This document shows, in pieces, positions 37,582-48,141 of a DNA stretch of 64,000 nucleotides. Source of the stretch: Brevundimonas bacteroides DSM 4726. GTDB taxonomy: Bacteria > Pseudomonadota > Alphaproteobacteria > Caulobacterales > Caulobacteraceae. Position 1 is the first letter of the stretch. Each line of letters begins with the position of its first letter. A program made the translations under genes and the position numbers. The stretch covers positions 31,477 to 95,476 of the forward strand of contig NZ_JNIX01000003.1 in assembly GCF_000701445.1 (NCBI RefSeq). The letters are read 5' to 3'. The notes below the pieces were generated by a model. It was not told the origin of the DNA. It searched no databases and saw only the letters and a list, made by a program, of their open reading frames with translations.

Positions 37582-37965
37582 ATGGCCACCGACATCGACC
37601 TCCACCTGGGCCGCCGCCTGCGCCGTCGTCGTCGCCTTCTGGGCCTGACGCAACAACAGCTCGCGGTCCAGGTCGGCATCCGCTTCCAGCAGATCCAGAA
37701 ATACGAATGCGGCGCCAACCGCATCTCCGCCGCCCGCCTGTGGCAGCTGGCCGAGGCCCTGGAGACGCCGATCAGCTACTTCTACGACGGCCTGACCGAG
37801 GCGCTCGAAAAGAAGGACAGCCCCGGCCCCCAGGGCGGCGAGATGTTCAGCCGCAAGGAGACGCTGGACCTGATCCAGGCCTACTACCAGCTGGGAGAGC
37901 GCCCGCGCCGTCGCCTGCTGGACCTGGCCAAATCGCTGCACGCGGACGGCGAACAGGCGGCCTGA
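37582..37965 (+). CDS. XRE-family helix-turn-helix regulator
   Basis: The protein has 127 residues. The DNA-binding domain spans residues about 8-62: LGRRLRRRRRLLGLTQQQLA then VGIRFQQIQKYECGANRIS and LWQLAEALETPISYFY. A short C-terminal part (LDLIQAYYQLGERPRRRLLDL) follows. This exact architecture, with the RFQQIQKYE recognition helix, is widespread in alphaproteobacteria, often as several copies per genome. The start ATG 37582 has AAGGGG about 9 bases upstream. It ends before a terminator shared with rpoD. Confidence 0.92.
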   Translation: MATDIDLHLGRRLRRRRRLLGLTQQQLAVQVGIRFQQIQKYECGANRISAARLWQLAEALETPISYFYDGLTEALEKKDSPGPQGGEMFSRKETLDLIQAYYQLGERPRRRLLDLAKSLHADGEQAA

Positions 37966-37971
37966 CGCGCA

Positions 37972-38005
37972 AAGGGCCGCCTCGTTTCCGAAGCGGCCCT
38001 TCTTG
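37972..38005. terminator. Bidirectional terminator between the XRE gene and rpoD
   Basis: The 9-base stem AAGGGCCGC (37972-37980) pairs with GCGGCCCTT (37993-38001). It is followed by TCTTG on the plus strand and by TTTGCGC on the minus strand. It stands between two convergent genes, so it can serve both. Confidence 0.85.
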
Positions 38006-38009
38006 AACT

Positions 38010-39974
<1,965 letters not shown>

Positions 39975-40066
39975 ATAGGCCTATCGTCTCCGTCCGGGGT
40001 GCGGTTCCACCCTCGGCAAAATTGCAACAGTCGTGCCGAAATAGGACGGTTTCCGCGCCGCCCCCG

Positions 40067-40432
40067 TCAGGAAGCCGCCGCGTCGTCCCAGATCGCCCCG
40101 GTCTTGATGGCTCGTCGCAACGCATCTCGCTCGGACTTCAGACGACTGAAGGCCGAGGCGTCGAAAGCGGTATCCGCCCCCGACTTCGCTGACGCCAGCG
40201 CCGCGTCCAGACCCGCCAGACGGGTCAGGGCCGCGAAGCCTTGCGACCACCGGACCCTTGCTTCGGCGAGGGGCGCACTTGCGGCCAGGAAAGGCGCGCC
40301 GGACTTCGCCGCCGCCTTCTCGACCTCGCGCACGAGAGCATCGTGTCCGGAACCGGCGAGATGGCGACGCAGGCCCGCGCTGTCAAGCGTCTGGCCCGGC
40401 GTCAATGAACGGTCGCCCGCTCCTCCGCCCAT
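40067..40432 (-). pseudogene. Orphan copy of the DnaG C-terminal (DnaB-binding) domain
   Basis: The frame encodes 121 residues. From about residue 17 onward it lines up by eye with the last 100 residues of the adjacent DnaG: GH..LVREVEK.AAKSGAPFLAA here against GHEETLRRIDRTAAISHAPFLAA. It continues with FDASAFSRLKSERDALRR against FDARAFSEMKAQRDQVDR, and G-x-x-W near both ends. Its ATG overlaps the dnaG stop by 31 bases. A counted line has 68% GC, like the genome, while the 3' half of dnaG is lower. It may be the remnant of the original dnaG 3' end, or a small gene that still makes a DnaB-binding peptide. It lacks the primase catalytic domains. Confidence 0.7.
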
Positions 40433-42282
40433 AACGTTCCCCCTGTGAGGTAACGATCAACCTGATCGCGCTGCGCCTTCATTTCCGAGAAGGCCCTCGC
40501 ATCGAAGTGATCGTCCCGCTTGAGCTCATCCAATGCACGCGTGAGAGCGAGCGCATCGAGCAGAACCTCGATCGCCTTGGTCAGCCAGCGCCTAACGTCG
40601 TCCAAAGACGCGCCAGCCGCCAAAAACGGAGCATGGGAAATCGCCGCTGTGCGATCGATCCGGCGCAACGTTTCCTCGTGACCCATTGCTGAGAGGCGGG
40701 CTCGGATCATCGCTTCACCTATGCCTTCGGCGTCGTAGGTCAGCATGACAAGATCACTCACGAGTCGGTCGAGGCCCACATCTCCAAGGCTCTGCGTGGC
40801 CAAGAGTTCTGCCCGCTCCTGAATGAGCGATGGATTGGCGATAAGCCCCTCCACGATTGCCGAAAGAATCGGTTTCGGAGCCTTGGAAAGGGTCAGGGCC
40901 GATGCCCGTCCTTCCGGAGTCACGTCCATTATCTGGGCCGCCCGCTTGGCCCGCCGATCCCGATACAAGGTGCGGTGGGCCTGTTTCCGTTCCTGTTCGC
41001 TCGGACGAACCGATTGGTAGAATGCCCCGACGAGGTAGTCCTTATAGGTCCGCGCAAGGTCAGGATCACCGATGGTCGCAGCCGCCTTCCTCAAGCGTAG
41101 CAGGAGGTTGGCTTCCTTCTCGGGAGTATCCAGCGGGCCGACCGCAGCGCGCTCGCGCTCGAAAAGCATCCGAGAAAACGGCTGCGTGTTCGTGAGCGCC
41201 TCACGAAGCGCAGGCGCTCCGCGCTCCCGCAGAAGGTCATCCGGATCTTTGCCGTCTGGCAGAGCGACAAAGGAAAAAGTCCGGTCAGGCTTAAGCAGCG
41301 GCAGCGCTCGCTCGATGGCCCGGAACGCGGCCCTCTGTCCGGCCCCGTCGCCGTCGAAGCAAAGCACCGGCTCGGTCGAGACGCGCCAGAGCAGCGCCAT
41401 CTGCTCCTCGGTCAGAGCCGTGCCCATGGGCGCCACGGCCGGCAGCCCCGCCCTCTGGCAGGCGATGACGTCCATGTAGCCTTCGACCACGATGACGCTC
41501 TCGGTCGACTTGGACGCCGCGCCCAGGATGCGTCGGGCCTCGGGCAGGCCGTAGAGGGTCGCGCCCTTGTGAAACAGCGGGCTCTCGGGACCGTTCAGAT
41601 ACTTGGCCCGGTCGTCGGGGTTCATCGCCCGGCCGCCGAAACTGACCAGCCGCCCGCGCGCGTCCAGGATCGGGAACATCAGCCGGTCGCGGAACCGGTC
41701 GTAGGGGCTGCCCCCGCCCTCCGGCGCGATCAGCAGCCCGGCCTCGACCAGCTCGCCGGGCTTGGCTCCGCGCTGAACCAGCGCCGTCTTCAAGCCTTCG
41801 CGGTCATTGGGCGCATAGCCCAGGCCGAACCGCTCCCACTGATCCTCGGGCAGGCCGCGCCGTTCGAGGTAGTCGCGCGCCGCCTTGCCGACCGACCGGC
41901 GCAGATTGGCCGCGAACCATTTCTGGGCCAGGTCCATCCAGTCGGCGAGGCCCTGGCGCTTCTGCTCGCGCTCGGCGGCCTGGGGGTCTTCGGCCGGCAT
42001 CTGCATCCCGGCCTCGGCGGCCAGGCGTTCCACGGCCTCGGGGAAACTCAGCCGCTCGGTCTCCTGCAGGAAGGAGATGACGTCGCCGTGCTTGCCGGAG
42101 GAGAAATCGTGGAAGAAGCCCTTGTCGTCGTTGACGAAGAAGGACGGCGACTTCTCCTTGGTGAAGGGGCTCAGGCCCACCCACTCCCGCCCCTGACGCT
42201 TGAGCTTCACCGTCCGCCCGATCACGTCGGACGGGCGGAGTCGGCTCTTTAGCTCGTCAAGGAAGCGGTCGTCGAAGCGCAC
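40402..42282 (-). CDS. dnaG: DNA primase
   Basis: The protein has 626 residues and makes RNA primers for replication. The N-terminal zinc-binding region reads GLSPFTKEKSPSFFVNDDKG then FFHDFSSGKHGDVISFL, so the usual Cys/His ligands (CxxH...CxxC) are replaced by Ser, Thr and Asp. The catalytic core has FGGRAMNPDDRAKYLNGPES, the toprim strand VIVVEGYMDVIACQRAG, and the acidic CFDGDGAGQRAA. The C-terminal helicase-binding domain ends LWAEERATVH. GC falls from 72-73% in lines at 41341 and 41821 to 57% in lines at 40801 and 41221, so the 3' half looks acquired. The ATG start is MRFDDRFLDELKSRL, the family beginning. Confidence 0.96.
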   Translation of the reverse strand: MRFDDRFLDELKSRLRPSDVIGRTVKLKRQGREWVGLSPFTKEKSPSFFVNDDKGFFHDFSSGKHGDVISFLQETERLSFPEAVERLAAEAGMQMPAEDPQAAEREQKRQGLADWMDLAQKWFAANLRRSVGKAARDYLERRGLPEDQWERFGLGYAPNDREGLKTALVQRGAKPGELVEAGLLIAPEGGGSPYDRFRDRLMFPILDARGRLVSFGGRAMNPDDRAKYLNGPESPLFHKGATLYGLPEARRILGAASKSTESVIVVEGYMDVIACQRAGLPAVAPMGTALTEEQMALLWRVSTEPVLCFDGDGAGQRAAFRAIERALPLLKPDRTFSFVALPDGKDPDDLLRERGAPALREALTNTQPFSRMLFERERAAVGPLDTPEKEANLLLRLRKAAATIGDPDLARTYKDYLVGAFYQSVRPSEQERKQAHRTLYRDRRAKRAAQIMDVTPEGRASALTLSKAPKPILSAIVEGLIANPSLIQERAELLATQSLGDVGLDRLVSDLVMLTYDAEGIGEAMIRARLSAMGHEETLRRIDRTAAISHAPFLAAGASLDDVRRWLTKAIEVLLDALALTRALDELKRDDHFDARAFSEMKAQRDQVDRYLTGGTLWAEERATVH

Positions 42283-42601
42283 TTTAGCTCAGTGACGAGT
42301 TCGAGGCGGTGAAGGGAGACGCAGATTTTGCTCTCGCACAGACAAGTTCGTTCATCCCGATTCGCCTCACAGGCTGTCCACCGGATCATTGACAGGCGCG
42401 CACGTCAGAATCGGACGTAACGACTTGCTTTGTGGGATCCGATCTTAAGACTTCATTCACCAATAAGGCGATCCGGCCGCCATAACCGTCTGCATCCAAA
42501 CATTATTCTGACCGTATCCGGAACTATCCACAGGAGGCTGTGGTTAATCCCGCAGGTCCTCGGGCGCAGAAGCGCCGCCTTCCCCCATCGCACGAGACAC
42601 C
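42283..42601. promoter_or_regulatory. 319-base intergenic region with DnaA-box-like pair (42524-42547)
   Basis: There is no gene in this region upstream of dnaG and of the small ORF at 42602. It is less GC-rich than its surroundings around 42490-42550. CTATCCACA (42524-42532) and TGTGGTTAA (42539-42547, reverse TTAACCACA) each differ by one base from the DnaA box TTATCCACA and face each other. They could link transcription to DnaA, or be chance matches. Confidence 0.4.
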
Positions 42602-42868
42602 ATGTTCATCGCCATCGCCCGCCCGGCGGTGGAGCCTCAAGGCCCCGACGCCGTCGCCGTCCCCGGTTCCCCCGCCATCGCCGACCTGACGCCCCGCGCG
42701 CTCCACGCGCGCCTGCTCGACAATGCCGCCAAGCGCCGCCTTCGCGGGCTGGAGCGCAAGCGGTGCGGTCGCACCGACGACGCCGACTACTGGCTGCACG
42801 CCGCGCCGGTCGCCGTGAAGAAGGCCAGCGCGCTCCGCGAAGAGCGCAGCCTCGCCTGCCTGCCCTGA
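42602..42868 (+). CDS. Small hypothetical protein, 88 residues
   Basis: The family is not recognised. The protein has no signal peptide or membrane segment. The centre is basic (LLDNAAKRRLRGLERKRCG), followed by DDADYWLHAAPVAVKK. The base composition matches native genes. The start ATG has only a weak GAGAC ribosome site. It stops 4 bases before the convergent patatin gene. It may be a real, taxon-restricted gene. Confidence 0.5.
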   Translation: MFIAIARPAVEPQGPDAVAVPGSPAIADLTPRALHARLLDNAAKRRLRGLERKRCGRTDDADYWLHAAPVAVKKASALREERSLACLP

Positions 42869-42871
42869 CGC

Positions 42872-44008
42872 TCAGCGCCAGATCGCGCCCGACCGTCCGC
42901 CCTCGCGGCCGATGTCGAATACGGCCCGCATGGCCTCCGGGCTGAAGTCCAGCGGAGAAGCCTCCGCGTCATCCGGCAGTGCGGCATAGCGGAAATAGAG
43001 CTCGTTCCTCGCCGCGAAGGCGCGGTTGCCCTCGAGCGTGGTGATCAGGGACGAGCGCAGGAGAATGTTGACGCTGCGCCCCAGCACCCCGCCCAGGCTG
43101 TCGCGCGTGACGGCGAAATCGGGGACCAGGCGGCCGTTGATGACCACATGAAAACGCGCGGTGCTGAGCGCTCCGTCCGGCTCGCGATAGGACCACAGGG
43201 TCTCGGGCACGGCCAGAAAAGGCGTCGTCACCCCGCCGTCGACGTGCATCTCCTCGAAGGTCACATCCCCGGCGTTCGACGGGATCAGCACCGGCGGGAA
43301 AGCCCCGGGAATACTGGCCGAGGCCACGAGCACGCTGCGGAACAGCTCCAGCGCTTCCGGCGTGCCGACAGAGGCGATGGCCCCGAGGTCCCAGCTGACA
43401 CCGCGCTGGCTGTCGAGGTCTGTGGTGGCGACCAAGAGCACCCGCCCCTTGGCCGCCTCGGCCGCGATTGCCTCCAGCATGGCCGCGTCGACGTAGCGTT
43501 CGACCAGCTCCCTCAGCGGCTCGCCGCGATAGATGCCCGAGCCGAACAGAACGCCCAGCCCCTGGGACTGCAGCAGGTTCGAGGCCGCGCCACCGGTGTA
43601 GGCCTCCTCCAGCTCATCGTCCCAGTCGGGGCCGAGGAAGACGAAGGGCGCCGCCAGCGCCCCGGTCGAGACGCCGGTCACCACTTCGAAATCCGGGCGG
43701 CTGCCGCTCTCGGTCCAGCCGCGCATCAGCCCAGCGGTGAAAGCCCCGTTCGATCCGCCGCCCGACAGGGTGATGATGTCCATGACGCCGTCGGGCCCGC
43801 GCGGCACGCCTTCACGGAATGCCTGACGAAACAGGGCCAGCCGCCGCGCCTCGTCCAGATAGACCCGGATCGGATAGCGAGCGGGCGACGTCAGCCCCAT
43901 CGGCCGCGCCGCCTGCCGGTCCTGCAGCTCGAAGCTCGACCGCGGCCCGCCCGCGCAGCCAGCCAACACCAGGAGGACGAGCAACAGGCCAAGGACGCGC
44001 TGGGTCAT
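42872..44008 (-). CDS. Patatin-like phospholipase, lipoprotein
   Basis: The protein has 378 residues. The signal peptide ends in the lipobox LVLAGC (Cys near residue 18). The patatin domain shows the oxyanion loop LSGGGSNGAF (about 81-90), the nucleophile elbow GVSTGAL (about 112-118), and the dyad aspartate in HVDGGVTTPF (about 262). It therefore has the full Ser-Asp dyad for lipid acyl hydrolysis, displayed in the periplasm or at the outer membrane. The ATG start at 44008 lies on the signal peptide. The gene follows carA by 46 bases on the same strand. Confidence 0.9.
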   Translation of the reverse strand: MTQRVLGLLLVLLVLAGCAGGPRSSFELQDRQAARPMGLTSPARYPIRVYLDEARRLALFRQAFREGVPRGPDGVMDIITLSGGGSNGAFTAGLMRGWTESGSRPDFEVVTGVSTGALAAPFVFLGPDWDDELEEAYTGGAASNLLQSQGLGVLFGSGIYRGEPLRELVERYVDAAMLEAIAAEAAKGRVLLVATTDLDSQRGVSWDLGAIASVGTPEALELFRSVLVASASIPGAFPPVLIPSNAGDVTFEEMHVDGGVTTPFLAVPETLWSYREPDGALSTARFHVVINGRLVPDFAVTRDSLGGVLGRSVNILLRSSLITTLEGNRAFAARNELYFRYAALPDDAEASPLDFSPEAMRAVFDIGREGGRSGAIWR

Positions 44009-44054
44009 GCGCCGACCGTATCACACCCCCTTCGACAGGCCGATGACGGCCCCC

Positions 44055-45215
44055 TCAGGCGTCCATCAGGGCGCGGAAGCGGTCGAACAGATACAGGCTG
44101 TCGGTCGGCCCCGGCGAGGCCTCGGGGTGGTGCTGCACGCTGAAGACCGGTCGATCCTTCAGCTGGATGCCGCAGTTGGTGCCGTCGAACAGGCTGACGT
44201 GCGTCTCCTGCACGGCGTCGGGCAGGCTGTCGCGGTCGACGGTGAAGCCGTGGTTCATCGATACGATCTCGACCTTGCCGGTCGTCAGGTCCTTGACCGG
44301 ATGGTTCGCGCCGTGATGGCCCTGATCCATCTTCACGGTCCGGGCACCGAGGGCGAGCGCCAGCATCTGGTGGCCGAGGCAGATGCCGAAGATCGGCGTG
44401 CCGCTGTCGACCAGCTTCTTGATTTCGGGCACCGCGTACTCGCCAGTCGCCGCCGGATCGCCCGGCCCGTTGGACAGGACCACCCCGTCGGGATCGCGCG
44501 CGAGGATGTCCTCGGCCGAGGTCGTCGCCGGGACCACGGTGATCTTCGCGCCTGTCGAGGCGAGCGCCCGCAGGATGTTCCTCTTCACCCCATAGTCGAT
44601 GACCACGACCGACTTGCCCGCCGCGTCCACGCGCGGATAGCCCTCGGGCCAGTCCCACAGGCCCTGATCCCAGTCGAAGGCCTGAAGCGTCGAGGCGGGC
44701 TTGGCGAGATCGAGCCCCACCAGGCCTGTCCAGGCCCTCGCCTCCGCCACCAGGGCGTCCAGGTCGAAGCGACCTTCGGGGTCGTGGGCGATGACGGCAT
44801 GCGGCGCGCCGTGGTCCCGGATGGCCTGCGTCAGGGCGCGGGTGTCGATGCCCGACAGGCCCACGACGCCGCGCCGCTTCATCCAGGCGTCGAGCGAGGC
44901 GTCGCTGCGCCAGTTGGCCGGGTCGGTCGGCAGGTCGCGGAAAACCGCCCCGCGCGCGGAGGTGTCGGAGCCCCCGCCCATCTGCTCGATGTCCTCGACG
45001 TTGGTCCCTGTGTTGCCGACGTGCGGGAAGGTGAAGGCCAGGATCTGGCTCATGTAGGACGGGTCGGTCAGGATCTCCTGATACCCCGTCATGGCCGTGT
45101 TGAAGACGACCTCGCCCAGCGTCGACCCAGTCGCGCCCACGCCGATGCCCTGAAAGACGGTACCGTCGGCCAGAGCCAGGACGCCGGTGCAGCCGGGAAG
45201 CAGAGAAGTCGTCAT
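44055..45215 (-). CDS. carA: Carbamoyl-phosphate synthase small (glutaminase) subunit
   Basis: The protein has 386 residues. The N-terminal domain has [15 protein letters not shown] and [20 protein letters not shown]. The class I glutaminase has the nucleophile Cys in [14 protein letters not shown], then NHGFTVD and the catalytic His/Glu in [10 protein letters not shown]. It supplies ammonia to CarB for arginine and pyrimidine synthesis. ATG 45215 is chosen with AGGGGA 8 bases upstream. carB is at 55129, about 10 kb away on the other strand, a split seen in many alphaproteobacteria. Confidence 0.97.
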   Translation of the reverse strand: MTTSLLPGCTGVLALADGTVFQGIGVGATGSTLGEVVFNTAMTGYQEILTDPSYMSQILAFTFPHVGNTGTNVEDIEQMGGGSDTSARGAVFRDLPTDPANWRSDASLDAWMKRRGVVGLSGIDTRALTQAIRDHGAPHAVIAHDPEGRFDLDALVAEARAWTGLVGLDLAKPASTLQAFDWDQGLWDWPEGYPRVDAAGKSVVVIDYGVKRNILRALASTGAKITVVPATTSAEDILARDPDGVVLSNGPGDPAATGEYAVPEIKKLVDSGTPIFGICLGHQMLALALGARTVKMDQGHHGANHPVKDLTTGKVEIVSMNHGFTVDRDSLPDAVQETHVSLFDGTNCGIQLKDRPVFSVQHHPEASPGPTDSLYLFDRFRALMDA

Positions 45216-45260
45216 GGCCGTCCCCTTACACCGAATCCCGGCGAACAAACGGCGCGGTTG

Positions 45261-46580
45261 CTACAGAGGCGCGGGCCTCGGGTCAACGCGCCCGCGACGC
45301 ACCCAAAGCCAGCCGACCGAGGCGACCGTGAACAGCACGATCGCCGGCACGATGTTGCCCGGCGCCGCGGCCGCGACCGCTCCGACCGAGAACACGCCGC
45401 CCACCACCGCCAGCGCTCGCCATCCGGCCGAGCGGCTGAAGCGGAACAGGCTGATGCAGCACAGGGCGTAGAGGCAGATGGTCAGGACCGTGCAGGCTCC
45501 GATCAGCAGGCCGAACTGGTCCGCCAACCGCGGCTGGGACGTCATGACCACCAGCCCTGCCATGATCGCCCCGTTGATGAGGGGATTGGTCAGGGGCAGT
45601 CGGCCCGGCGTCGCGGCCGAGCCGAACCAGCGCGGCAGATAGCCCTGCTCCGCGGCGCTGCGGGCCGTCTCTCCGCCCAGAATGGTCCAACCCGCGATGG
45701 TGCCGAGCGCCTTCAGCACCGCACACGCCGCGACGAGGCCGGCCACCGACGCCCCGAACACCCGCGCCGCCAGATCGGCGAAGGGGCTGGTGGAGGCCGC
45801 CAGTTCGCCTGCGGGGATCACGCCGAACACCGCCACGCTGGCGGCGACATAGACGACCAGCGCCAGCCCGACGCCGCCGACGCTGGCCCGGCCCACGTCG
45901 CGGCCGGGATCGCGCACCAGCCTGGACAGGGCGGCGGCGCTCTCCAGCCCGAGGAAGGACCAGAAGATCACCACCAGCGAGGCGGGCACCGTTTGGGTCA
46001 GCGGCTCGCCGGACGGGTTCCACGACGCGGCGAAGGTCTGAGAGCTGAAGGCGACCGCCCCAGCGACGATGGCCAGCAGCAGCGGCAGCAGCCCGATCAC
46101 CAGCGTCGCCGCGCCCAGCCGGGCCGCCAGCTTCGCGCCGGTCGCATAGGCGGCCGTGCAGGCTCCGATCAGCACGAGGTTGCAAAGCGCCGCCGGAATC
46201 GGCTGGGCCAAGGCTGGAAAGAAAAAGGCCAGATAGCCGGTCCCCGCCAGCGCCACCGCGACATTGCCCGTCAGGCAGACGCCCCAGTAGGCGATGGCGG
46301 TCTGAAAGCCGATGAACGACCCCAGGCCCCGCCGCGTCAAATCCGACAGGCCGTCCGCGTCCGGCTGAAACCGCCCCAACCCCGCGAACACCGCCGCCAG
46401 GACCATGGCCCCAACCCCGCAGATCAGCCAGCCGATCAGGCTGGACGACCCGGTGGAGGCCAGCGCCACCGGCGCGAGATAGACGCCCGAGCCGATCATG
46501 TTGCCCGCGACTACGAGGGCGGCGAGCCCCCAGCCCAGCTTGCGGGTCGAGGGGATGGGAATCGTCTCGGTCTGGCTCAT
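45261..46580 (-). CDS. APC-family amino-acid permease/antiporter (AdiC/CadB-like)
   Basis: The protein has 439 residues and about 12 hydrophobic helices. The unwound first helix GNMIGSGVYLAP is the substrate-site signature of the APC superfamily. VVIFWSFLGLESAAALSRLV corresponds to helix 6, with the Trp gate region of AdiC-like antiporters. LTNPLINGAIMAGLVV and LIGACTVLTICLYALCC follow. Exchange of a basic amino acid or amine is plausible, but the substrate cannot be read. It lies 10 bases downstream of the SDR gene on the same strand. Confidence 0.87.
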   Translation of the reverse strand: MSQTETIPIPSTRKLGWGLAALVVAGNMIGSGVYLAPVALASTGSSSLIGWLICGVGAMVLAAVFAGLGRFQPDADGLSDLTRRGLGSFIGFQTAIAYWGVCLTGNVAVALAGTGYLAFFFPALAQPIPAALCNLVLIGACTAAYATGAKLAARLGAATLVIGLLPLLLAIVAGAVAFSSQTFAASWNPSGEPLTQTVPASLVVIFWSFLGLESAAALSRLVRDPGRDVGRASVGGVGLALVVYVAASVAVFGVIPAGELAASTSPFADLAARVFGASVAGLVAACAVLKALGTIAGWTILGGETARSAAEQGYLPRWFGSAATPGRLPLTNPLINGAIMAGLVVMTSQPRLADQFGLLIGACTVLTICLYALCCISLFRFSRSAGWRALAVVGGVFSVGAVAAAAPGNIVPAIVLFTVASVGWLWVRRGRVDPRPAPL

Positions 46581-46589
46581 GGCCGGACG

Positions 46590-47300
46590 CTATTCCGGAA
46601 TCCGCGCTCCGTCCCAGGCGAAAACGCCCCCGCTGTCCGCCGGCGTCAGGCCGTCCAGCACCGCCAGCAGCCGCTCGGCCGAATAAGCCGGCGCGAACAG
46701 CTTGCCCTCGGCGACGCCCTTCTGAAACGGCCTGGACAGGCCGGTGTCCACCGTCCCTGGATGCAGCCCGGCCACCACGGCTTGCGGATGCGACCGACCG
46801 AGCTCCAACGCCAGGTTCCGGAGCAGCATGTTCAACGCCGCCTTGGATGCCCGATAGCTGTGCCAACCGCCCAGTCGATTGTCGCCAATCGAGCCCACCC
46901 GCGCCGACAAGGCGGCGAACGTGGCCCGCCGGTCGCGGGGCATCAGCGGCGCGAAGTGCTTCATGACCAGAGCCGGGCCGATCGTGTTGATCCGATAGTC
47001 GCGCAGCAGGTGTTCGGCCGTCATGGCCTTGTAGGTCCGCTCGGGCTCCTGCCCGCTGTGCAGGACGCCTGTGGCGATCAGGATCAGCGTCGGAGCCGCC
47101 CCCGCCCGAACCCGCTCGGCGGCGGCGACGATGGAGGCCTCGTCCTCGAAGTCCAAATGGTCAGCGCCGGACGCCGACCGACCAAATCGATAGACCGTTT
47201 CATGGGCCCGCGACATCTCCAGAGCCTCGGCCAGGGCCGCGCCCACCCCACCGGTCGCGCCGATGACGATGGCAGAGGATTCGGGGTTCGGCGTGGTCAT
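46590..47300 (-). CDS. Short-chain dehydrogenase/reductase, C-factor-like
   Basis: The protein has 236 residues. The Rossmann NAD(P) loop is AIVIGATGGVGAALAEAL (about 10-27). The catalytic Ser lies in FAALSARVGSI and the Tyr-x3-Lys in SYRASKAALNML. HPGTVDTGLSRPF follows the active site. These features and the short length fit the C-factor/CsgA-like SDR group. ATG 47300 is used; its ribosome site is weak and in-frame upstream sequence is not convincing. It probably forms an operon with the permease. Confidence 0.9.
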   Translation of the reverse strand: MTTPNPESSAIVIGATGGVGAALAEALEMSRAHETVYRFGRSASGADHLDFEDEASIVAAAERVRAGAAPTLILIATGVLHSGQEPERTYKAMTAEHLLRDYRINTIGPALVMKHFAPLMPRDRRATFAALSARVGSIGDNRLGGWHSYRASKAALNMLLRNLALELGRSHPQAVVAGLHPGTVDTGLSRPFQKGVAEGKLFAPAYSAERLLAVLDGLTPADSGGVFAWDGARIPE

Positions 47301-47398
47301 CTGTTCGCTATCGCCGCCAGGACAGCGTCGGACAACGCGACCCGTTGACCCCATCCGGTGCCCGCGCCAGACGGGCCGCTCTCGAACGGAGGCCCGAC

Positions 47399-48091
47399 AT
47401 GCCCATCACCACCGTCGGCCTCGACGCCGACGACACCCTCTGGCACAACGAGACGATCTTCCGGTTGACCCAAGCGCGGTTCCTCGACCTGCTGGGCGAG
47501 CACGACAACGCCCTGATCGAAGCGCGTCTGGCCGAGGTCGAGCGCCGCAACCTCCGTCTCTACGGCTACGGCATCAAGGGCTTCACCCTGTCGATGATCG
47601 AGACGGCGATGGAGCTGTGCGAGGGCGAGCCGCCGCCCGGCGTGGTGCGCGAGATCCTGGCCGCCGGCCGCGAGATGATCGCCCACCCGGTCGAGACCCT
47701 TCCCGGCGTCGACGAGGCGCTGGCGGCGCTGTCCGAACGCTACCGGCTGGTCCTCATCACCAAGGGCGACCTGCTGGACCAGGAGCGCAAGCTGGCCGCG
47801 TCCGGCCTCGGCGACCTGTTCGCCGCCGTCGAGATCGTGTCGGAGAAGGACCGGAGCACCTACGACCGCGTCTTCGCCCGCCACGGCACGGGAGCCGACG
47901 AGGCAGTCATGGCCGGCAACTCGGTGAAGTCCGACGTGCTCCCCGCCATCGAGGCCGGCGCCTTCGCCGTCCACATCCCCTACCATGTCACCTGGGCCCA
48001 CGAGGTGGCCGAGCCGCCGGTGGATCACCCCCGGTTCGGCCTGTTGGAGACCATCGCCGACCTGCCCGCCTGGATCGCCGAGCGGGCATAG
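47399..48091 (+). CDS. HAD-superfamily hydrolase (YjjG/phosphatase-like)
   Basis: The protein has 230 residues. Motif I is VGLDADDTLWHNE with the Asp nucleophile pair, and motif II is RLVLITKGD. The motif III lysine is in VSEKDRSTYDRVFARH and motif IV in AVMAGNSVKSDVLPAIEAG. The helical cap between residues 15 and 95 marks the subclass I HAD group. GGAGG lies 8 bases before ATG 47399. It is divergent from the SDR gene and ends just before a strong terminator. The substrate is unknown. Confidence 0.9.
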   Translation: MPITTVGLDADDTLWHNETIFRLTQARFLDLLGEHDNALIEARLAEVERRNLRLYGYGIKGFTLSMIETAMELCEGEPPPGVVREILAAGREMIAHPVETLPGVDEALAALSERYRLVLITKGDLLDQERKLAASGLGDLFAAVEIVSEKDRSTYDRVFARHGTGADEAVMAGNSVKSDVLPAIEAGAFAVHIPYHVTWAHEVAEPPVDHPRFGLLETIADLPAWIAERA

Positions 48092-48125
48092 AAAAAGGGC
48101 GGCTCAGCAGAGCCGCCCTTTTTCC
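48092..48125. terminator. Strong bidirectional terminator
   Basis: The 14-base perfect stem AAAAAGGGCGGCTC (48092-48105) pairs with GAGCCGCCCTTTTT (48110-48123) around AGCA. The T run on each strand lets it stop both the HAD gene and the convergent TonB receptor gene. Confidence 0.95.
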
Positions 48126-48141
48126 GTTCGTCGCCGTCCGA

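Noticed and set aside
44007..47348. Plus-strand open frame of 1113 codons across carA, the permease and the SDR gene
   Set aside because: It is antisense to three well-supported genes and its translation is Arg/Gly/His/Gln-rich with no domain. Long shadow frames are normal at this GC content.
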